A stretch of DNA of 64,000 nt from CALREJ01 sp964533375 (GCA_964533375.1 CAZHLW010000001.1:62001-126000), one strand, 5' to 3'. Positions 1-9,039 are shown, counted from the stretch's first letter. Translations and numbers: made by a program. The notes: a model not told the origin generated them from the sequence alone.

Positions 1-504
1 CTTGTGCTGTGTGCAATGGCCATGCTCAAGCATCGCTCCGACTTGGCATACGTGATGGTCGGAGGAGGAAGTCTGCGTACGAAAATGGAAGAACTGGCTG
101 CTGAACTTGGTATTACCGATCGCGTGCATTTTGCAGGCCAGCAGAGCGGCGACAACCTGCTGTCCTTCTTCCAGGCCTGTGATGTCTACATCCACACGCC
201 ACGCGTCTTTAAACTGAATTTTGAGGGTTTTGGGATTGTCTATCTGGAAGCAAGCAGTTGTGGGAAGCCCATCATCGCAACGGACGCAGGAGGCATTCGA
301 GATGCCGTGGTGGATGGTCAAACGGGGATTGTGGTGCCGGATGAGGATATTCCCGCCATTGCCGCCGCCATTGAGAAAATGGCTGATGATCCCTCTCTTC
401 GTGAAAAGCTGGGGAAGCAGGGGCATCAATATGCACGGGAACATGACTGGGCAATGATTGCAGACAGCTTCCTTGCCCTCTACGATACGGTCCTCCATGG
501 CTAA
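1..504 (+). CDS. Glycosyltransferase family 4, C-terminal part (truncated by window edge)
   Basis: The reading frame is open from base 1, so the gene starts outside the window. About 167 residues remain. They form the C-terminal Rossmann half of a GT-B enzyme: a VGGGSLR segment near the start, then the GT4 signature FEGFGIVYLEASSCGKPII, with two glutamates spaced for nucleotide-sugar phosphate and ribose binding, and a GG(I)xD(A)V loop. GT4 enzymes transfer a sugar from an NDP-sugar to a lipid-linked or glycan acceptor on the cytoplasmic face. The stop overlaps the start of the next gene by 8 bp, so the two are co-transcribed in a polysaccharide cluster. Donor and acceptor cannot be told. Confidence 0.9.
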   Translation, partial: LVLCAMAMLKHRSDLAYVMVGGGSLRTKMEELAAELGITDRVHFAGQQSGDNLLSFFQACDVYIHTPRVFKLNFEGFGIVYLEASSCGKPIIATDAGGIRDAVVDGQTGIVVPDEDIPAIAAAIEKMADDPSLREKLGKQGHQYAREHDWAMIADSFLALYDTVLHG

Positions 505-1528
505 AATGCTTATTACCGGCGGCGCAGGATTTATAGGAGTCAACGCTGCGCGTCATTTTGTGGCAAAGGGTTGGGATGTCACTATTTTCGATAATCTCTC
601 CCGCAAGGGAACGGACTACAACCTACAGGCGTTGCAGGCTGACGTGCCGTCCATCCGCTTTATTCAGGGTGATGTCCGGAACCTCAGCGACGTGCAGGCT
701 GCACTCACCGGTGGCTGTGATGTCATTCTGCATCTGGCCGGTCAGGTCGCGGTTACCACATCAGTGGTTAATCCCCGCGAAGACTTTGAAATGAATGCAC
801 TTGGAAGTTTTACTGTGCTCGAAGCAGCACGCCTTGCAAATCCGCAGCCAATCGTTCTCTATTCATCAACGAACAAAGTGTATGGTGGTCTCGAAGATCT
901 CGAGGTGGTCGAAGGGGAGCAGCGCTACGCATTCAAAGATTGTCCGCTTGGCGTTCCCGAAACCCAGCCGCTCGATTTCCATTCGCCGTACGGCTGCAGC
1001 AAAGGTGCTGCCGATCAGTATGTCCGTGACTACGCCCGCATCTATGGATTGAAAACTGTCGTGTTGCGCCAGTCCTGCATTTACGGTCCGCACCAGATGG
1101 GGATTGAAGATCAGGGATGGGTTGCGTGGTTCATGATTGCCGGCCTCTTCGGTCGCCCGATTACCATCTACGGCAATGGCAAACAGGTGCGCGATCTGCT
1201 GTACGTTGATGATCTGGTCCGTGCCTACGACGCAGCTATCACGAACATCGAAAAGACCGCAGGCAAGGTCTACAACATGGGCGGAGGATCAACCAACACG
1301 CTCTCGCTCCTGGAATTCCTGGACTTCCTGAAAAACGATATCGGACTCTCGATGCCCTATGCATCCGCCGCAGAACGCCCGGGCGATCAGCCGATTTTTG
1401 TGAGCGATAACAGTGCGGCGCTATGCGATTTTGGCTGGCAGCCGCAGATGAATGTGCAGGATGGTATTCGAAATCTGCATGCGTGGCTGCAGGAGCATCG
1501 GGAGCAGTTGGCGAAGTTTTATAGTTAG
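497..1528 (+). CDS. NAD-dependent epimerase, CDP-paratose (tyvelose) 2-epimerase type
   Basis: 343-aa extended short-chain dehydrogenase. The N-terminal NAD site TGGAGFIG is at residues 7-14, and the catalytic YxxxK (YGCSK) is near residue 164, followed by GAADQYVRDYARIYG and RQSCIYGPHQMGIEDQGW. These long blocks are characteristic of CDP-tyvelose/CDP-paratose 2-epimerases rather than generic GalE proteins. The expected reaction is NAD-dependent C2 epimerisation of a deoxyhexose nucleotide for surface glycans. I chose the ATG overlapping the upstream stop because the Rossmann motif follows at once; an upstream in-frame start would add 13 unrelated residues. The substrate is inferred from the motif resemblance. 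No CDP-sugar synthesis genes are visible here. Confidence 0.85.
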   Translation: MAKMLITGGAGFIGVNAARHFVAKGWDVTIFDNLSRKGTDYNLQALQADVPSIRFIQGDVRNLSDVQAALTGGCDVILHLAGQVAVTTSVVNPREDFEMNALGSFTVLEAARLANPQPIVLYSSTNKVYGGLEDLEVVEGEQRYAFKDCPLGVPETQPLDFHSPYGCSKGAADQYVRDYARIYGLKTVVLRQSCIYGPHQMGIEDQGWVAWFMIAGLFGRPITIYGNGKQVRDLLYVDDLVRAYDAAITNIEKTAGKVYNMGGGSTNTLSLLEFLDFLKNDIGLSMPYASAAERPGDQPIFVSDNSAALCDFGWQPQMNVQDGIRNLHAWLQEHREQLAKFYS

Positions 1529-1614
1529 GCTTGTAGGAAGTAGGCTGTAGGCAATAGGCTCTTTTAAGCAAGGCTAACATTAAAAACCTATAGCCTAACG
1601 CCTACAGCCTAATG
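1526..1614. repeat. Inverted short-word repeat, GTAGGCAATAGGC family
   Basis: Words of the form GTAGGAAGTAGGCTGTAGG are followed by an A/T-rich loop and their reverse complement (CTATAGCCTAACGCCTACAG). The element lies between two convergent genes and could form a hairpin. A sister copy lies at 16018-16097. Confidence 0.75.
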
Positions 1615-2520
1615 AGCGTTATACCACTCAACAGCTTTGCGGATTCCTTCGCTGAAAGGAGTCTGCGGATTGTACCCAAGCAGGCGCTTGGCTTTTGAAA
1701 TGTCTGCCACGTAGTGGAAAATTTCTCCTACACGTGGTTCGCCAATCTCGACCGGCACATTGCTTCCGAGTAATTCCTTTACGGTATCTGCCAGCGAGAC
1801 GAGTGTTGTTCCCTCACCAAAAGCGAGGTTGAAAGTTTCGCCGTTCACCTCATCAATTTTTTCAAGAGCCTGGATGATGCCCCCCACCGTGTCATCAATG
1901 TAGGTGAAGTCCAGACACTTCTGCTTCCCGAATACTTTGAGCGGCTCGTTTGCTTTGCAGCGGCGGATGAAGAGCGGAACCACGCGGTCGGATTCATCGT
2001 AAGCGCCGTAGACGTTTGAGAAACGAACGATCACGCAGGACATCTTGTAGCAGCGGCGGTACGAATGGACGAGCGCTTCGCCTCCTGTTTTGCTGGCGGT
2101 GTAGGGACTTTCGCAGTTTTCGACGCGCACCAGATCCTCCGTGCAAATCTCCACCGGAATGTTGCCGTACGTCTCGCGGGACGATGCAAACATGAATTTG
2201 TTGATGCCTTTCTGGCGCGCCCACTCAAGGGTATTAAACAGCATCGTCATGTTATCCAGCGCTCTGCGCGGTTCAATCACGAGGTCATGCACACGGGCAT
2301 TGGCTGCCAGGTGGATGATGGCATCGCCTTCAATGCTGGCTCCTTTTTCATCCAGCAACTTGTCATCACGCAAATCAATCAACGTTGTGATGGCATTAAT
2401 CTCCGGATTCCACTTATTCGGCACGATATCAATACCGATCACCGTGTGGCCCTGCTGGAGCAGTGTTTCGCACAACCGTGTGCCGATAGTTCCGGATGAT
2501 CCTGTAACGATGACGCGCAT
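1609..2520 (-). CDS. NAD-dependent epimerase/dehydratase (UDP-glucose 4-epimerase-like SDR)
   Basis: 303-aa extended SDR. The NAD-binding loop is TGSSGTIG at residues 6-13, an LAANARV segment follows the third strand, the active-site block is SSRETYG, and the catalytic YxxxK lies in SPYTASK near residue 141, followed by RFSNVYG. The C-terminal half has the FTYIDD and NLAFGEG motifs of sugar-nucleotide epimerases. I start at the ATG directly before MRVIVTGSSG; the 29 codons upstream have no homology to the fold and overlap the preceding gene. It likely interconverts a UDP- or dTDP-hexose for the surrounding glycan cluster. The substrate is unknown. Confidence 0.85.
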   Translation of the reverse strand: MRVIVTGSSGTIGTRLCETLLQQGHTVIGIDIVPNKWNPEINAITTLIDLRDDKLLDEKGASIEGDAIIHLAANARVHDLVIEPRRALDNMTMLFNTLEWARQKGINKFMFASSRETYGNIPVEICTEDLVRVENCESPYTASKTGGEALVHSYRRCYKMSCVIVRFSNVYGAYDESDRVVPLFIRRCKANEPLKVFGKQKCLDFTYIDDTVGGIIQALEKIDEVNGETFNLAFGEGTTLVSLADTVKELLGSNVPVEIGEPRVGEIFHYVADISKAKRLLGYNPQTPFSEGIRKAVEWYNAH

Positions 2521-2584
2521 AAAAAGAGGAGGATGAGCTGTTGGCGGCCATTGTGAAGCAGGATCTTTCCGCTGTCCATGCAGA

Positions 2585-3688
2585 TTACCTGCTGATTTCT
2601 TCCGCAATCATATCCAGAATCTGTTGCCGGAAGTCCCATTCTGTCGGGACGGGGAAGTTTTTCTTTTGCCCCTCCAGCAAGACATTTTGTGCAGAGGTAT
2701 CATTTGTCAGAGCTCTCAGTGTGCTGGCAATTGCAGAGACATTATCTCTATCAAGCGGGATGCTGCCACCCTGAGAAAGGACAAGCCACTGCTCCTCACG
2801 GGGGATCGGCTGGTAGACGCCGTTTTGCAGTCTCATATTCCAGAAAGCAGTTCTGCGGTTTGCCATTGCGCCGGTAATACTTTCCGTCGGGCCCGCTCCT
2901 GCAAAGACTGTGACATCTGCAAGACCTGTCAGTTCCGGACCTTTCAAAACGGGATTATTTACAAGAAGAGCCATGTTGGCATCGCGCAGAAGTGCCTCAC
3001 GATCAGCGAATGCCTTTTCGTAGCGCGCAGTTTCCTCGGGCTTCGTTGCTTTCTCACCCGGGTGCTTATCGAAAACAAAGACCAACTGGTCTCCAAAAGC
3101 TTTGCGTGCAGCTTCTCCTATTACTTCAATAGCATGGTTCATTTCTTCGGGTCGTCCTTTGCCGCCGGGCACATAGATAAGTTTGTCTCCTTCTGCAAAG
3201 GGCACAGCATCTGTCGTACCTGGCAGTTTTTTCCGCAGAAGTGATGCATGCTGACCTGCATTTGCAATGCGGTCGAATCCGTCTTTCCAGTGGGAGGGCG
3301 GGCCGACATACTGCGGATTTACATAGCCAAATGTGCTTGCAGGTTCTAATCCTGCTTGATGGGCAACAAAGTTGAGGCGTGCTGTTTTTGCAATATTCTG
3401 CGCCGCGGGTCGAAGAGATGATCCGAAGCTATCATCCAGAATAACTACTGGAATATTGTTTTCGTTTGCAAATTCCCAAACAGCTATTTCCTGGTCTGTC
3501 CGATGTGATGACAAGCCAAGAACAATTGCTGCGCAGTGACGTAATTCTTCTGTGTATTTTTTTGCGATATCAATTTCCTGTCCGGGAATCAGGAGGGGGT
3601 TTACGGCCAGCTCGCTCAATTCTTTCAACTGATGTGCGGGACTCAGGTCGTGAGCATAAAAACCCATGCGTTTTGCTGATTGGTCCAT
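2585..3688 (-). CDS. Conserved-looking hypothetical protein, possibly GT-B-like
   Basis: 367-aa protein with no motif I can name firmly. It has alternating beta/alpha segments (AAIVLGLSS, NNIPVVILDDSFG, KLIYVPGGKGRPEEMNHAIEVIG, QLVFVFDKHPGE, DVTVFAGAGPTESITGAMANRRTAF), a layout reminiscent of two Rossmann halves as in GT-B or UDP-sugar 2-epimerase-like folds. No signal peptide or membrane segment is seen. It is more A/T-rich than the flanking sugar genes. The start is supported by a promoter whose -10 box ends 6 nt before the ATG. The location suggests a glycan role, but that is inference only. Confidence 0.7.
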   Translation of the reverse strand: MDQSAKRMGFYAHDLSPAHQLKELSELAVNPLLIPGQEIDIAKKYTEELRHCAAIVLGLSSHRTDQEIAVWEFANENNIPVVILDDSFGSSLRPAAQNIAKTARLNFVAHQAGLEPASTFGYVNPQYVGPPSHWKDGFDRIANAGQHASLLRKKLPGTTDAVPFAEGDKLIYVPGGKGRPEEMNHAIEVIGEAARKAFGDQLVFVFDKHPGEKATKPEETARYEKAFADREALLRDANMALLVNNPVLKGPELTGLADVTVFAGAGPTESITGAMANRRTAFWNMRLQNGVYQPIPREEQWLVLSQGGSIPLDRDNVSAIASTLRALTNDTSAQNVLLEGQKKNFPVPTEWDFRQQILDMIAEEISR

Positions 3689-3694
3689 ATATAC

Positions 3695-3722
3695 ATTTTA
3701 CAATACTGCATTTATAAGTCAA
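3695..3722 (-). promoter_or_regulatory. Leaderless-type promoter of the 2585-3688 gene
   Basis: On the minus strand TTGACT (3717-3722) and TAAAAT (3695-3700) are separated by 16 nt, and TAAAAT ends 6 nt before the ATG. Transcription would begin at or next to the start codon. Confidence 0.6.
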
Positions 3723-3774
3723 TTCCACGTCATCCCCTCATTTTCATCTCTGCTGTAGTCTAAGCCCTCATTCT

Positions 3775-4596
3775 GTGTTTACCTTCACTGTCATTCTGCC
3801 GGCGTATAACGAGGAAGCAGGCATTGCCAGTGTTCTGCAGAGTATCCGTGCTGCCTATCCGCAGGCGGAGATTATCGTTGTCGACGACGCATCGACTGAC
3901 CGCACGGCAGCCATTGCGCAGGAAAACGGGGCGAAGCTCATTCGTCATCAGTTGAATGTTGGCGCGGGGAAGAGTGTGAAGGACGGAGTGGAGCAGGCGT
4001 TCTGCGACAACATCATCATGATGGACAGCGATGGCACGTATCCCGTGGAGGCTATCAGTGCATTACTGGCGGAGCTCGAAAAGGGGTACAACCTGGTTGT
4101 GGGTGCGCGGCATGGATGGGAATACAACGGGCGCATTTTCAAGCGGCTCGCCCGCATTGTGTTCCGGTTCCTGGCGGAGTTTGCAACGGGCAAGCGTATT
4201 CCGGACATCAACTCCGGCATGCGCGCATTTAATCGTAGCGAGATCATGCCGTACTTTCCGCACCTCTGTAACGGCTTCAGCCTGCCGACCACTATGACGC
4301 TGGCCTATTTTTTTACGGGGATGAAAGTGCAGTACGTTCCCATTCAGTATCACAAGAGGTTCGGACACACAAAAGTCCGCATCATCAGAGACAGTCTTCG
4401 CACACTTCAGTACATGGTGGAATCCATCGCGCACTACAATCCGCTCAAACTGTTTTTGCTCCTTGCGATGTGTGCAGTGGTCTGCGGACTCATCTCCATG
4501 TCCTGGATCGGCATCATCGGATTATTTTTAGGTCTCCTGTTTGGAGTGCTGGTGATGGCGCTGGGTGTTGCCGCAGAAAGTATGCGCATGAAGTAA
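3775..4596 (+). CDS. GT2 glycosyltransferase, polyprenyl-phosphate sugar transferase type, with C-terminal membrane segments
   Basis: 273-aa protein. A GT-A nucleotide-sugar domain carries FTVILPAYNEE at the N-terminus, IIVVDDASTDRT, and the DxD-like metal site MMDSDGTYP around residue 85. The C-terminus (about 225-268) has two hydrophobic helices. This is the arrangement of DPM1-like enzymes, which load a sugar onto polyprenyl phosphate at the membrane. Translation begins at GTG, directly before FTFTVILPAY; no ATG lies upstream in frame. It converges with the next gene, leaving one base between the two stops. Donor unknown. Confidence 0.85.
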   Translation: MFTFTVILPAYNEEAGIASVLQSIRAAYPQAEIIVVDDASTDRTAAIAQENGAKLIRHQLNVGAGKSVKDGVEQAFCDNIIMMDSDGTYPVEAISALLAELEKGYNLVVGARHGWEYNGRIFKRLARIVFRFLAEFATGKRIPDINSGMRAFNRSEIMPYFPHLCNGFSLPTTMTLAYFFTGMKVQYVPIQYHKRFGHTKVRIIRDSLRTLQYMVESIAHYNPLKLFLLLAMCAVVCGLISMSWIGIIGLFLGLLFGVLVMALGVAAESMRMK

Positions 4597-4597
4597 T

Positions 4598-5281
4598 TCA
4601 GAGCAGACCCAGTCGCACCTTCACCATCATCACCGCCCCTTTCACCGCATCTTTCCAGTTGATCTTCTTTCCTTCCTCAATGCTTCTGGGGTGATAGCTG
4701 ATGGGAATTTCGACAATGTGTACCCATCGCCGTAGACACTTGGCGGTGATTTCCGCTTCCAGTTCGAAGCCGCCGCTTGTAAGTTTCAGATTGCGAAAAA
4801 GCGCAGTGGGGAGCAATTTGTAGCAGGTGTAGGTATCGGTGAGGGCGGCGAAGAAGAGGAGATTCATCAGCGCTGTCATCGCCTTATTCCCCAGCAAAAA
4901 CCGCCAGTAGATGTGTGGGGTTTTTCCGTGGAAGAAGCGGGAACCAAAAACCGCTGCACCCGGTTCTGCTTTTGCAGCGGCGAGCAGTTTGTGAATTTCC
5001 TGGGGATCATATTCCAGATCTGCATCCTGAATCACAGTATACGTTCCTGTCGCATGTTCGAGTCCCATGCGGATAGCCGAGCCTTTGCCGCCGTTTGGTT
5101 TTGTCAGCACGAGGTCGGAGGGTCTTGCGTGTTTTTTCAGAAGCTCCAGTGATGCATCTTTCGATCCATCATCCACGTACACAATCTGCGCATCCGGGCA
5201 GGCGGCGCTGATGGCGGACATGATGGCTTCCAGCGTCCGCGCTTCGTTGTAGACCGGCACAATAATACTCAGTTCGGACAT
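4598..5281 (-). CDS. GT2 glycosyltransferase (dolichyl-phosphate mannosyltransferase-like)
   Basis: 227-aa GT-A protein: LSIIVPVYNEA at the start, IVYVDDGSKD, GGKGSAIRMG, and the metal-binding QDADLEYDP near residue 85, followed by FGSRFFHG. A short hydrophobic stretch (MTALMNLLFFAALTDTY) is typical of the family. Its ATG overlaps the stop of the upstream membrane protein by one base (TGATG), so translation is coupled. Together with 5281-6459 and 6467-7744 it forms a minus-strand operon: sugar-acid donor synthesis, a polytopic transferase and this GT2, consistent with building a lipid-linked sugar. Confidence 0.88.
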   Translation of the reverse strand: MSELSIIVPVYNEARTLEAIMSAISAACPDAQIVYVDDGSKDASLELLKKHARPSDLVLTKPNGGKGSAIRMGLEHATGTYTVIQDADLEYDPQEIHKLLAAAKAEPGAAVFGSRFFHGKTPHIYWRFLLGNKAMTALMNLLFFAALTDTYTCYKLLPTALFRNLKLTSGGFELEAEITAKCLRRWVHIVEIPISYHPRSIEEGKKINWKDAVKGAVMMVKVRLGLL

Positions 5282-6459
5282 CAGGCGAGAGTGAAGGGGT
5301 GGGGCATGAGCGCGAGGGCGATTCCTATGCCCAAGCCCAGAGCCAGAATCGCAAGGGCAATCAGCCGTGCAGGCAGCGTATCACGTTCTGCGGCCAGCAG
5401 CAGGAAGAGCGGATACACGGGTGTAATCACGCGGCCGATACTCGTGATGGACCCCCAGATATGATCGGGCATGACAAGCATCAGCCCCAAAAAGAGGGTG
5501 CTGAAAAGCGGCAGGAAGAGCCGCTCGGTTTTCTTTTTTATGTTCCATACGGACCAGAAAAAGCCGGGCAGGACAAAGCCCAGGAAGAGCGCGATGGAAG
5601 ACAGTGTGTAGGCGTTATATCCCTTGAGGCCGCTCAGAATATCAATAATAGCGGTGAAGGGCAGTGCGTGTTTTTCAGTACTCCAGAAGAACGGCATTGT
5701 GCCGAAAATTTTAAAGATGAGTGTGTGGAGCGCCAGAAATGTGGTGAATGGAATAATCAGCAGGAAACAGTCCTGCCATCTGCGCTTGGCCAAGAGGTAG
5801 AGAAGCAGCAGACCAATGAAGAGAATATTTACCTCGCGGGTGAGAACGAAAAGTGACAGAAGGAGAATATCCACCGTTACCAGTTTTGTGCGGTTTACGA
5901 AGCGAACCAGAAAGGCGGTCAACAGTGCGAGGGTGAGCGGTTCTGCCAATGAGAAATGCAGACCGATCATGGCAGCCGGACAGAGAGCCAGTGCAAGGGC
6001 GTAGAGGGGTTTTCGCGGATGCAGACTGGTCATAAGCAGGCAGACGCTCACAAGGCTCAAAATCTGGATCAGCAGGAAGGTGTAGGGCAGCAATGCTGTT
6101 TGTCCGAGCGCGAGAATGTAGGCCGCAAGCGGCAGCAAAAAACGCTGGTACGAGTAAGCGATGGTCGGGTGTCCGGCAAGGCTGGGCCAGAGGGTCGGAT
6201 CGATCATCATCCCCATGTGCCTTGCGATCTGGTAGTACTGCTCGCCGTCGTAGCCCGGCACACTCAATGTGACAAATCCCGCAGGCACGCCCCAGCTTTG
6301 CGCCATTGTTTCATCACTGTGAAAAAAGGCTGACACATTCCAGCCGTAGGGACGGAGATTTAAAAATATCAGTGCTCCCAGCACGCAGAGCAACGACACC
6401 AGCGGCCAGATATACCGGCCTGCCCGCCGTAGCTTGAAAAGCGAAGGTGGGGTTGGCAT
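5281..6459 (-). CDS. Polytopic membrane protein, GT-C glycosyltransferase-like
   Basis: 392-aa protein with about ten hydrophobic helices. The first extracytoplasmic loop carries VPGYDGEQYYQIARHMG; an acidic residue in this loop is the usual catalytic position in GT-C transferases that use polyprenyl-linked sugars. I start at the second ATG, 7 bp after the stop of the upstream dehydrogenase; the first possible ATG lies inside that gene. The operon partner GT2 (4598-5281) could make the lipid-linked donor. The family assignment rests on topology and the YDGxxYYxIA motif, not on overall recognition. Confidence 0.75.
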   Translation of the reverse strand: MPTPPSLFKLRRAGRYIWPLVSLLCVLGALIFLNLRPYGWNVSAFFHSDETMAQSWGVPAGFVTLSVPGYDGEQYYQIARHMGMMIDPTLWPSLAGHPTIAYSYQRFLLPLAAYILALGQTALLPYTFLLIQILSLVSVCLLMTSLHPRKPLYALALALCPAAMIGLHFSLAEPLTLALLTAFLVRFVNRTKLVTVDILLLSLFVLTREVNILFIGLLLLYLLAKRRWQDCFLLIIPFTTFLALHTLIFKIFGTMPFFWSTEKHALPFTAIIDILSGLKGYNAYTLSSIALFLGFVLPGFFWSVWNIKKKTERLFLPLFSTLFLGLMLVMPDHIWGSITSIGRVITPVYPLFLLLAAERDTLPARLIALAILALGLGIGIALALMPHPFTLA

Positions 6460-6466
6460 GAGGAAA

Positions 6467-7744
6467 TTAGAGCGACAGATAGAGACGACCGGCATCGGTG
6501 ATTGCTTTTACATCCAGACACGACTTCAGGTCGTAGATGATGCCGCCGTTTTTCGTGGCATCAATAATCGTCTGGAGCGGCAATGTTTTGTAGGCGGCGT
6601 GGGACACCAGGAGGAGCACTGCGTCGTACGGACCTTTCTCCAGCGAGCCGACTGTGTGCTTCATCTGCGCAATCTCTGCGTCCGTCAAAAACGGATCATG
6701 GGCTTCTACGGTCACACCTTCTGCTTCGAGTGATTTGATCACGTCGTGCACTTTGCTGTTTCTGGTATCCGGGACATCTTCCTTGAAGGTAAGCCCCAAG
6801 ACCAATACACGGGCTTTGCTAGGCGGAACAGTCATCGACTGCAGCACCTGATCGGCTACAAACTTGCTCATGCCATCATTAATCAACCGTCCTGCGCTGA
6901 TGACGTGCGTGTGCATGCCCATCTGCTTTGCTTTCTCCACCAGATAATACGGATCCACGCCAATACAATGACCGCCCACGAGTCCCGGGCGGAAAGGCAG
7001 GAAATTCCACTTGGTACCGGCTGCTTCGAAGACATCATTGGACTTCAGTCCCAGCTTCACGCTCATCATCGCAATTTCATTCATGTAGGCAATATTCAGA
7101 TCGCGCTGCGCGTTCTCGATCGCCTTCGCCATTTCCGCCACCTTGATGTTTGGCGCGCGGTGGATACCTGCACGGACAATCGATCCGTACAAATCAGCCA
7201 GGGTATCGAGTGTTTCGGCATCATCACCGGAGACAATTTTGATGATGGTTTCCACGGTGTGCGTTTTATCACCGGGGTTGATGCGCTCGGGGGAGTAACC
7301 CACATGGAAACCGTCTTTCCAGGTGAGGCCGGATTCTTTCTCGAGGATAGGCACGCACAGATCTTCCGTTACGCCCGGGTACACGGTGGATTCGTACACC
7401 ACAATCGATCCCTTCTGCAGATGCTTACCCACGGTCTTTGTGGCTGCAAGCAGAATCGTCATGTCCGGATCGTTATTGTCATCAACCGGGGTCGGCAAAG
7501 CCATGATGATGACATTCGCTTTCTCGATTATTGCCGGGTTGTCACTAAATTCGATCATCACTTCTTTCAGCTGATGTTCACTCAGTTCCAGCGTGCGGTC
7601 GTGCCCTTCGCTCAGTTCGCTTATACGGTGGCTGCTGATATCAAACCCGAACACCTGGTACCCTTTTTTCGCGAATGCATGAGCCAAAGGAAGACCGACG
7701 TACCCAAGGCCGACGACACAAATTTTGATGGGAGATTCTGACAT
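6467..7744 (-). CDS. UDP-N-acetyl-hexosamine/UDP-sugar 6-dehydrogenase (WecC/TviB/WbpA family)
   Basis: 425-aa nucleotide-sugar dehydrogenase. The NAD domain has CVVGLGYVGLPLAHAFA at residues 9-25. The middle has VGYSPERINPGDK and KVAEMAKAIENAQRDLNIA, with LVGGHCIGVDPYYL bearing the catalytic cysteine (GGHCIGVDP). The C-terminal domain has VLGLTFKEDVPDTRNSK. The VGYSPERINPGD and GGHCIGVDPYYL blocks are those of enzymes oxidising UDP-GlcNAc/UDP-ManNAc to the uronic acid; the plain UDP-glucose enzyme (17542-18849) instead has GGSCFPKD. It is first in a three-gene minus-strand operon. A TATACT box ends 6 nt before its ATG. Confidence 0.9.
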   Translation of the reverse strand: MSESPIKICVVGLGYVGLPLAHAFAKKGYQVFGFDISSHRISELSEGHDRTLELSEHQLKEVMIEFSDNPAIIEKANVIIMALPTPVDDNNDPDMTILLAATKTVGKHLQKGSIVVYESTVYPGVTEDLCVPILEKESGLTWKDGFHVGYSPERINPGDKTHTVETIIKIVSGDDAETLDTLADLYGSIVRAGIHRAPNIKVAEMAKAIENAQRDLNIAYMNEIAMMSVKLGLKSNDVFEAAGTKWNFLPFRPGLVGGHCIGVDPYYLVEKAKQMGMHTHVISAGRLINDGMSKFVADQVLQSMTVPPSKARVLVLGLTFKEDVPDTRNSKVHDVIKSLEAEGVTVEAHDPFLTDAEIAQMKHTVGSLEKGPYDAVLLLVSHAAYKTLPLQTIIDATKNGGIIYDLKSCLDVKAITDAGRLYLSL

Positions 7745-7750
7745 GGGCGG

Positions 7751-7779
7751 AGTATAAAGCCTGAATAACGTTCTTGCCA
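7751..7779 (-). promoter_or_regulatory. Leaderless-type promoter of the UDP-sugar dehydrogenase operon
   Basis: TATACT (7751-7756, minus) ends 6 nt before the ATG. TGGCAA (7774-7779) lies 17 nt upstream as a possible -35 box. It matches the spacing seen at many other genes in the window. Confidence 0.6.
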
Positions 7780-7792
7780 GAGATGTGAAAGG

Positions 7793-7892
7793 TTATGGGT
7801 TACCGGTTATGGGTCATCGGGAACGTGAAAAAGAGGCTATATCACAAAAAGAGAAAATCTTTCCCATAACTCATAACTCATAACCCATAACT
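7793..7892. repeat. Inverted repeat of GGTTATGGGTTA words
   Basis: Words GGTTATGGGTTACCGGTTATGG are followed, after about 50 nt, by their complement (CATAACTCATAACTCATAACCC). The element lies between divergent genes. Related words occur at 23805, 26242, 34791 and inside genes at 35077 and 42778. Confidence 0.75.
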
Positions 7893-7939
7893 TGCTCAAT
7901 AATTAGTATCCTCTTCCGAAAGTCTGCTACCCTTCTTCT

Positions 7940-8869
7940 ATGAAGAAAGATTGGGCAGGTAAGTCTGTCCTTGTCACTGGCGGTACCGGCTTTATCGGGA
8001 GTTTCCTTGTGGAGCGGTTGCTCGATAGCGGTGCAAAGGTGCGCGTGCCGCTGCGCGCGGAAAATTACCGAGCATTGTCTTCGCGCCGCAGTGAGGTTGA
8101 TTGGCTGGAAGGGGATCTGCGCGATCCTGCGTACTGCACGGAACTGGTGAAAGGGGTTGATGAAATTTTCCACCTGGCCGCGAGCCGCAGAAACAGCGCC
8201 TATCACCAGAAACGTCCGAGTGATGTCATCAACGATAATGTCCGCATGACGCTTGCATTGCTTGACGCCATGCGCGAAACAGACAGCACCGCTTCCGTCA
8301 CATTCTTCAGCTCCGCAAACGTGCCGTCTTCCATGGACGCCATCTCGCTTGCGCAGTCCGACACCGTCGACGGTTACATCTTTGGAAAGACCATCTGCTG
8401 CATGCTCTGGCTTGCCGCACACCGTCAGCGCAAGTTCCCGCTCCTCATTCTCCGTCCCGTTGGAGTGTATGGTCCCAGGGATACCTTCAACGAAGACGCC
8501 AACCTGATTCCCGCCCTCATGGTCCAGACCCGCGACGCAAAAGAAATGCTGAAAGTCTGGGGTGATGGAACCCAGGAGCGTGCATTCCTGTTCGTGGAGG
8601 ACCTCATCAATGCCATTTTCAAACTGCACGATGCAGGGGCATCGGGCATTCAGTACATCACTTCGAATGATGTCGTGACGGTGAAGCAGGTTGCAGAGAA
8701 GATCCGCGATATTATCCGGCCGGGTCTTCCGATTGAATTCGAGCCCCAGAAAACAGTCCTCGACCGCGCGATTCCCGCACTCTCTTTGCACGAGTCGATT
8801 GCGTCTCATCCGTGGACGCCGCTGGATGAAGGGCTTCGCAAAACGTATACTTCCTGGAATGGCATCTAG
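7940..8869 (+). CDS. NAD-dependent epimerase/dehydratase (extended SDR)
   Basis: 309-aa extended SDR: KSVLVTGGTGFIGSFL with the NAD loop at about residues 12-19, LEGDLRD, and VDEIFHLAASR. The active-site tyrosine and lysine appear as YIFGK (YxxxK), followed by a glycine-type LRPVGVYGPRD block and AFLFVEDL. The usual catalytic serine region reads FFSSANVPSS. It belongs to the sugar-nucleotide epimerase/reductase group; substrate unknown. It is a single gene between repeat elements. TACCCT ends 6 nt before the ATG and could be the -10 box. Confidence 0.82.
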   Translation: MKKDWAGKSVLVTGGTGFIGSFLVERLLDSGAKVRVPLRAENYRALSSRRSEVDWLEGDLRDPAYCTELVKGVDEIFHLAASRRNSAYHQKRPSDVINDNVRMTLALLDAMRETDSTASVTFFSSANVPSSMDAISLAQSDTVDGYIFGKTICCMLWLAAHRQRKFPLLILRPVGVYGPRDTFNEDANLIPALMVQTRDAKEMLKVWGDGTQERAFLFVEDLINAIFKLHDAGASGIQYITSNDVVTVKQVAEKIRDIIRPGLPIEFEPQKTVLDRAIPALSLHESIASHPWTPLDEGLRKTYTSWNGI

Positions 8870-8873
8870 CCCT

Positions 8874-8999
8874 GCGGGAAATCCGAAATCCGAAGTACGA
8901 ATTGCGAATGGAATGACGAAGCTCGAAAAACTGAATTTTTAAACATTCTTCATTCGGATTTAGAATTTCCATTCGGAATTCGGATTTCGTGCTTCGAGT
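8874..8999. repeat. Inverted repeat of AAATCCGAAATCCGAAG words
   Basis: Left arm: words such as GAAATCCGAAGTACGAATTG. The right arm is the complement (CCATTCGGAATTCGGATTTC). It fills the gap between 7940-8869 and the GtrA gene. No gene is seen in it. Confidence 0.75.
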
Positions 9000-9039
9000 T
9001 TTTCACCGATACCCGCTACACTGCCAGTGATTTCACCCA

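Noticed and set aside
5299..6333. Long plus-strand frames opposite the membrane protein and dehydrogenase genes
   Set aside because: Gln/Arg/Gly-rich shadows of well-supported minus-strand genes.
7871..8809. 312-codon minus-strand frame opposite the epimerase at 7940
   Set aside because: The plus strand encodes a full SDR with YxxxK; the minus frame has no recognised feature.
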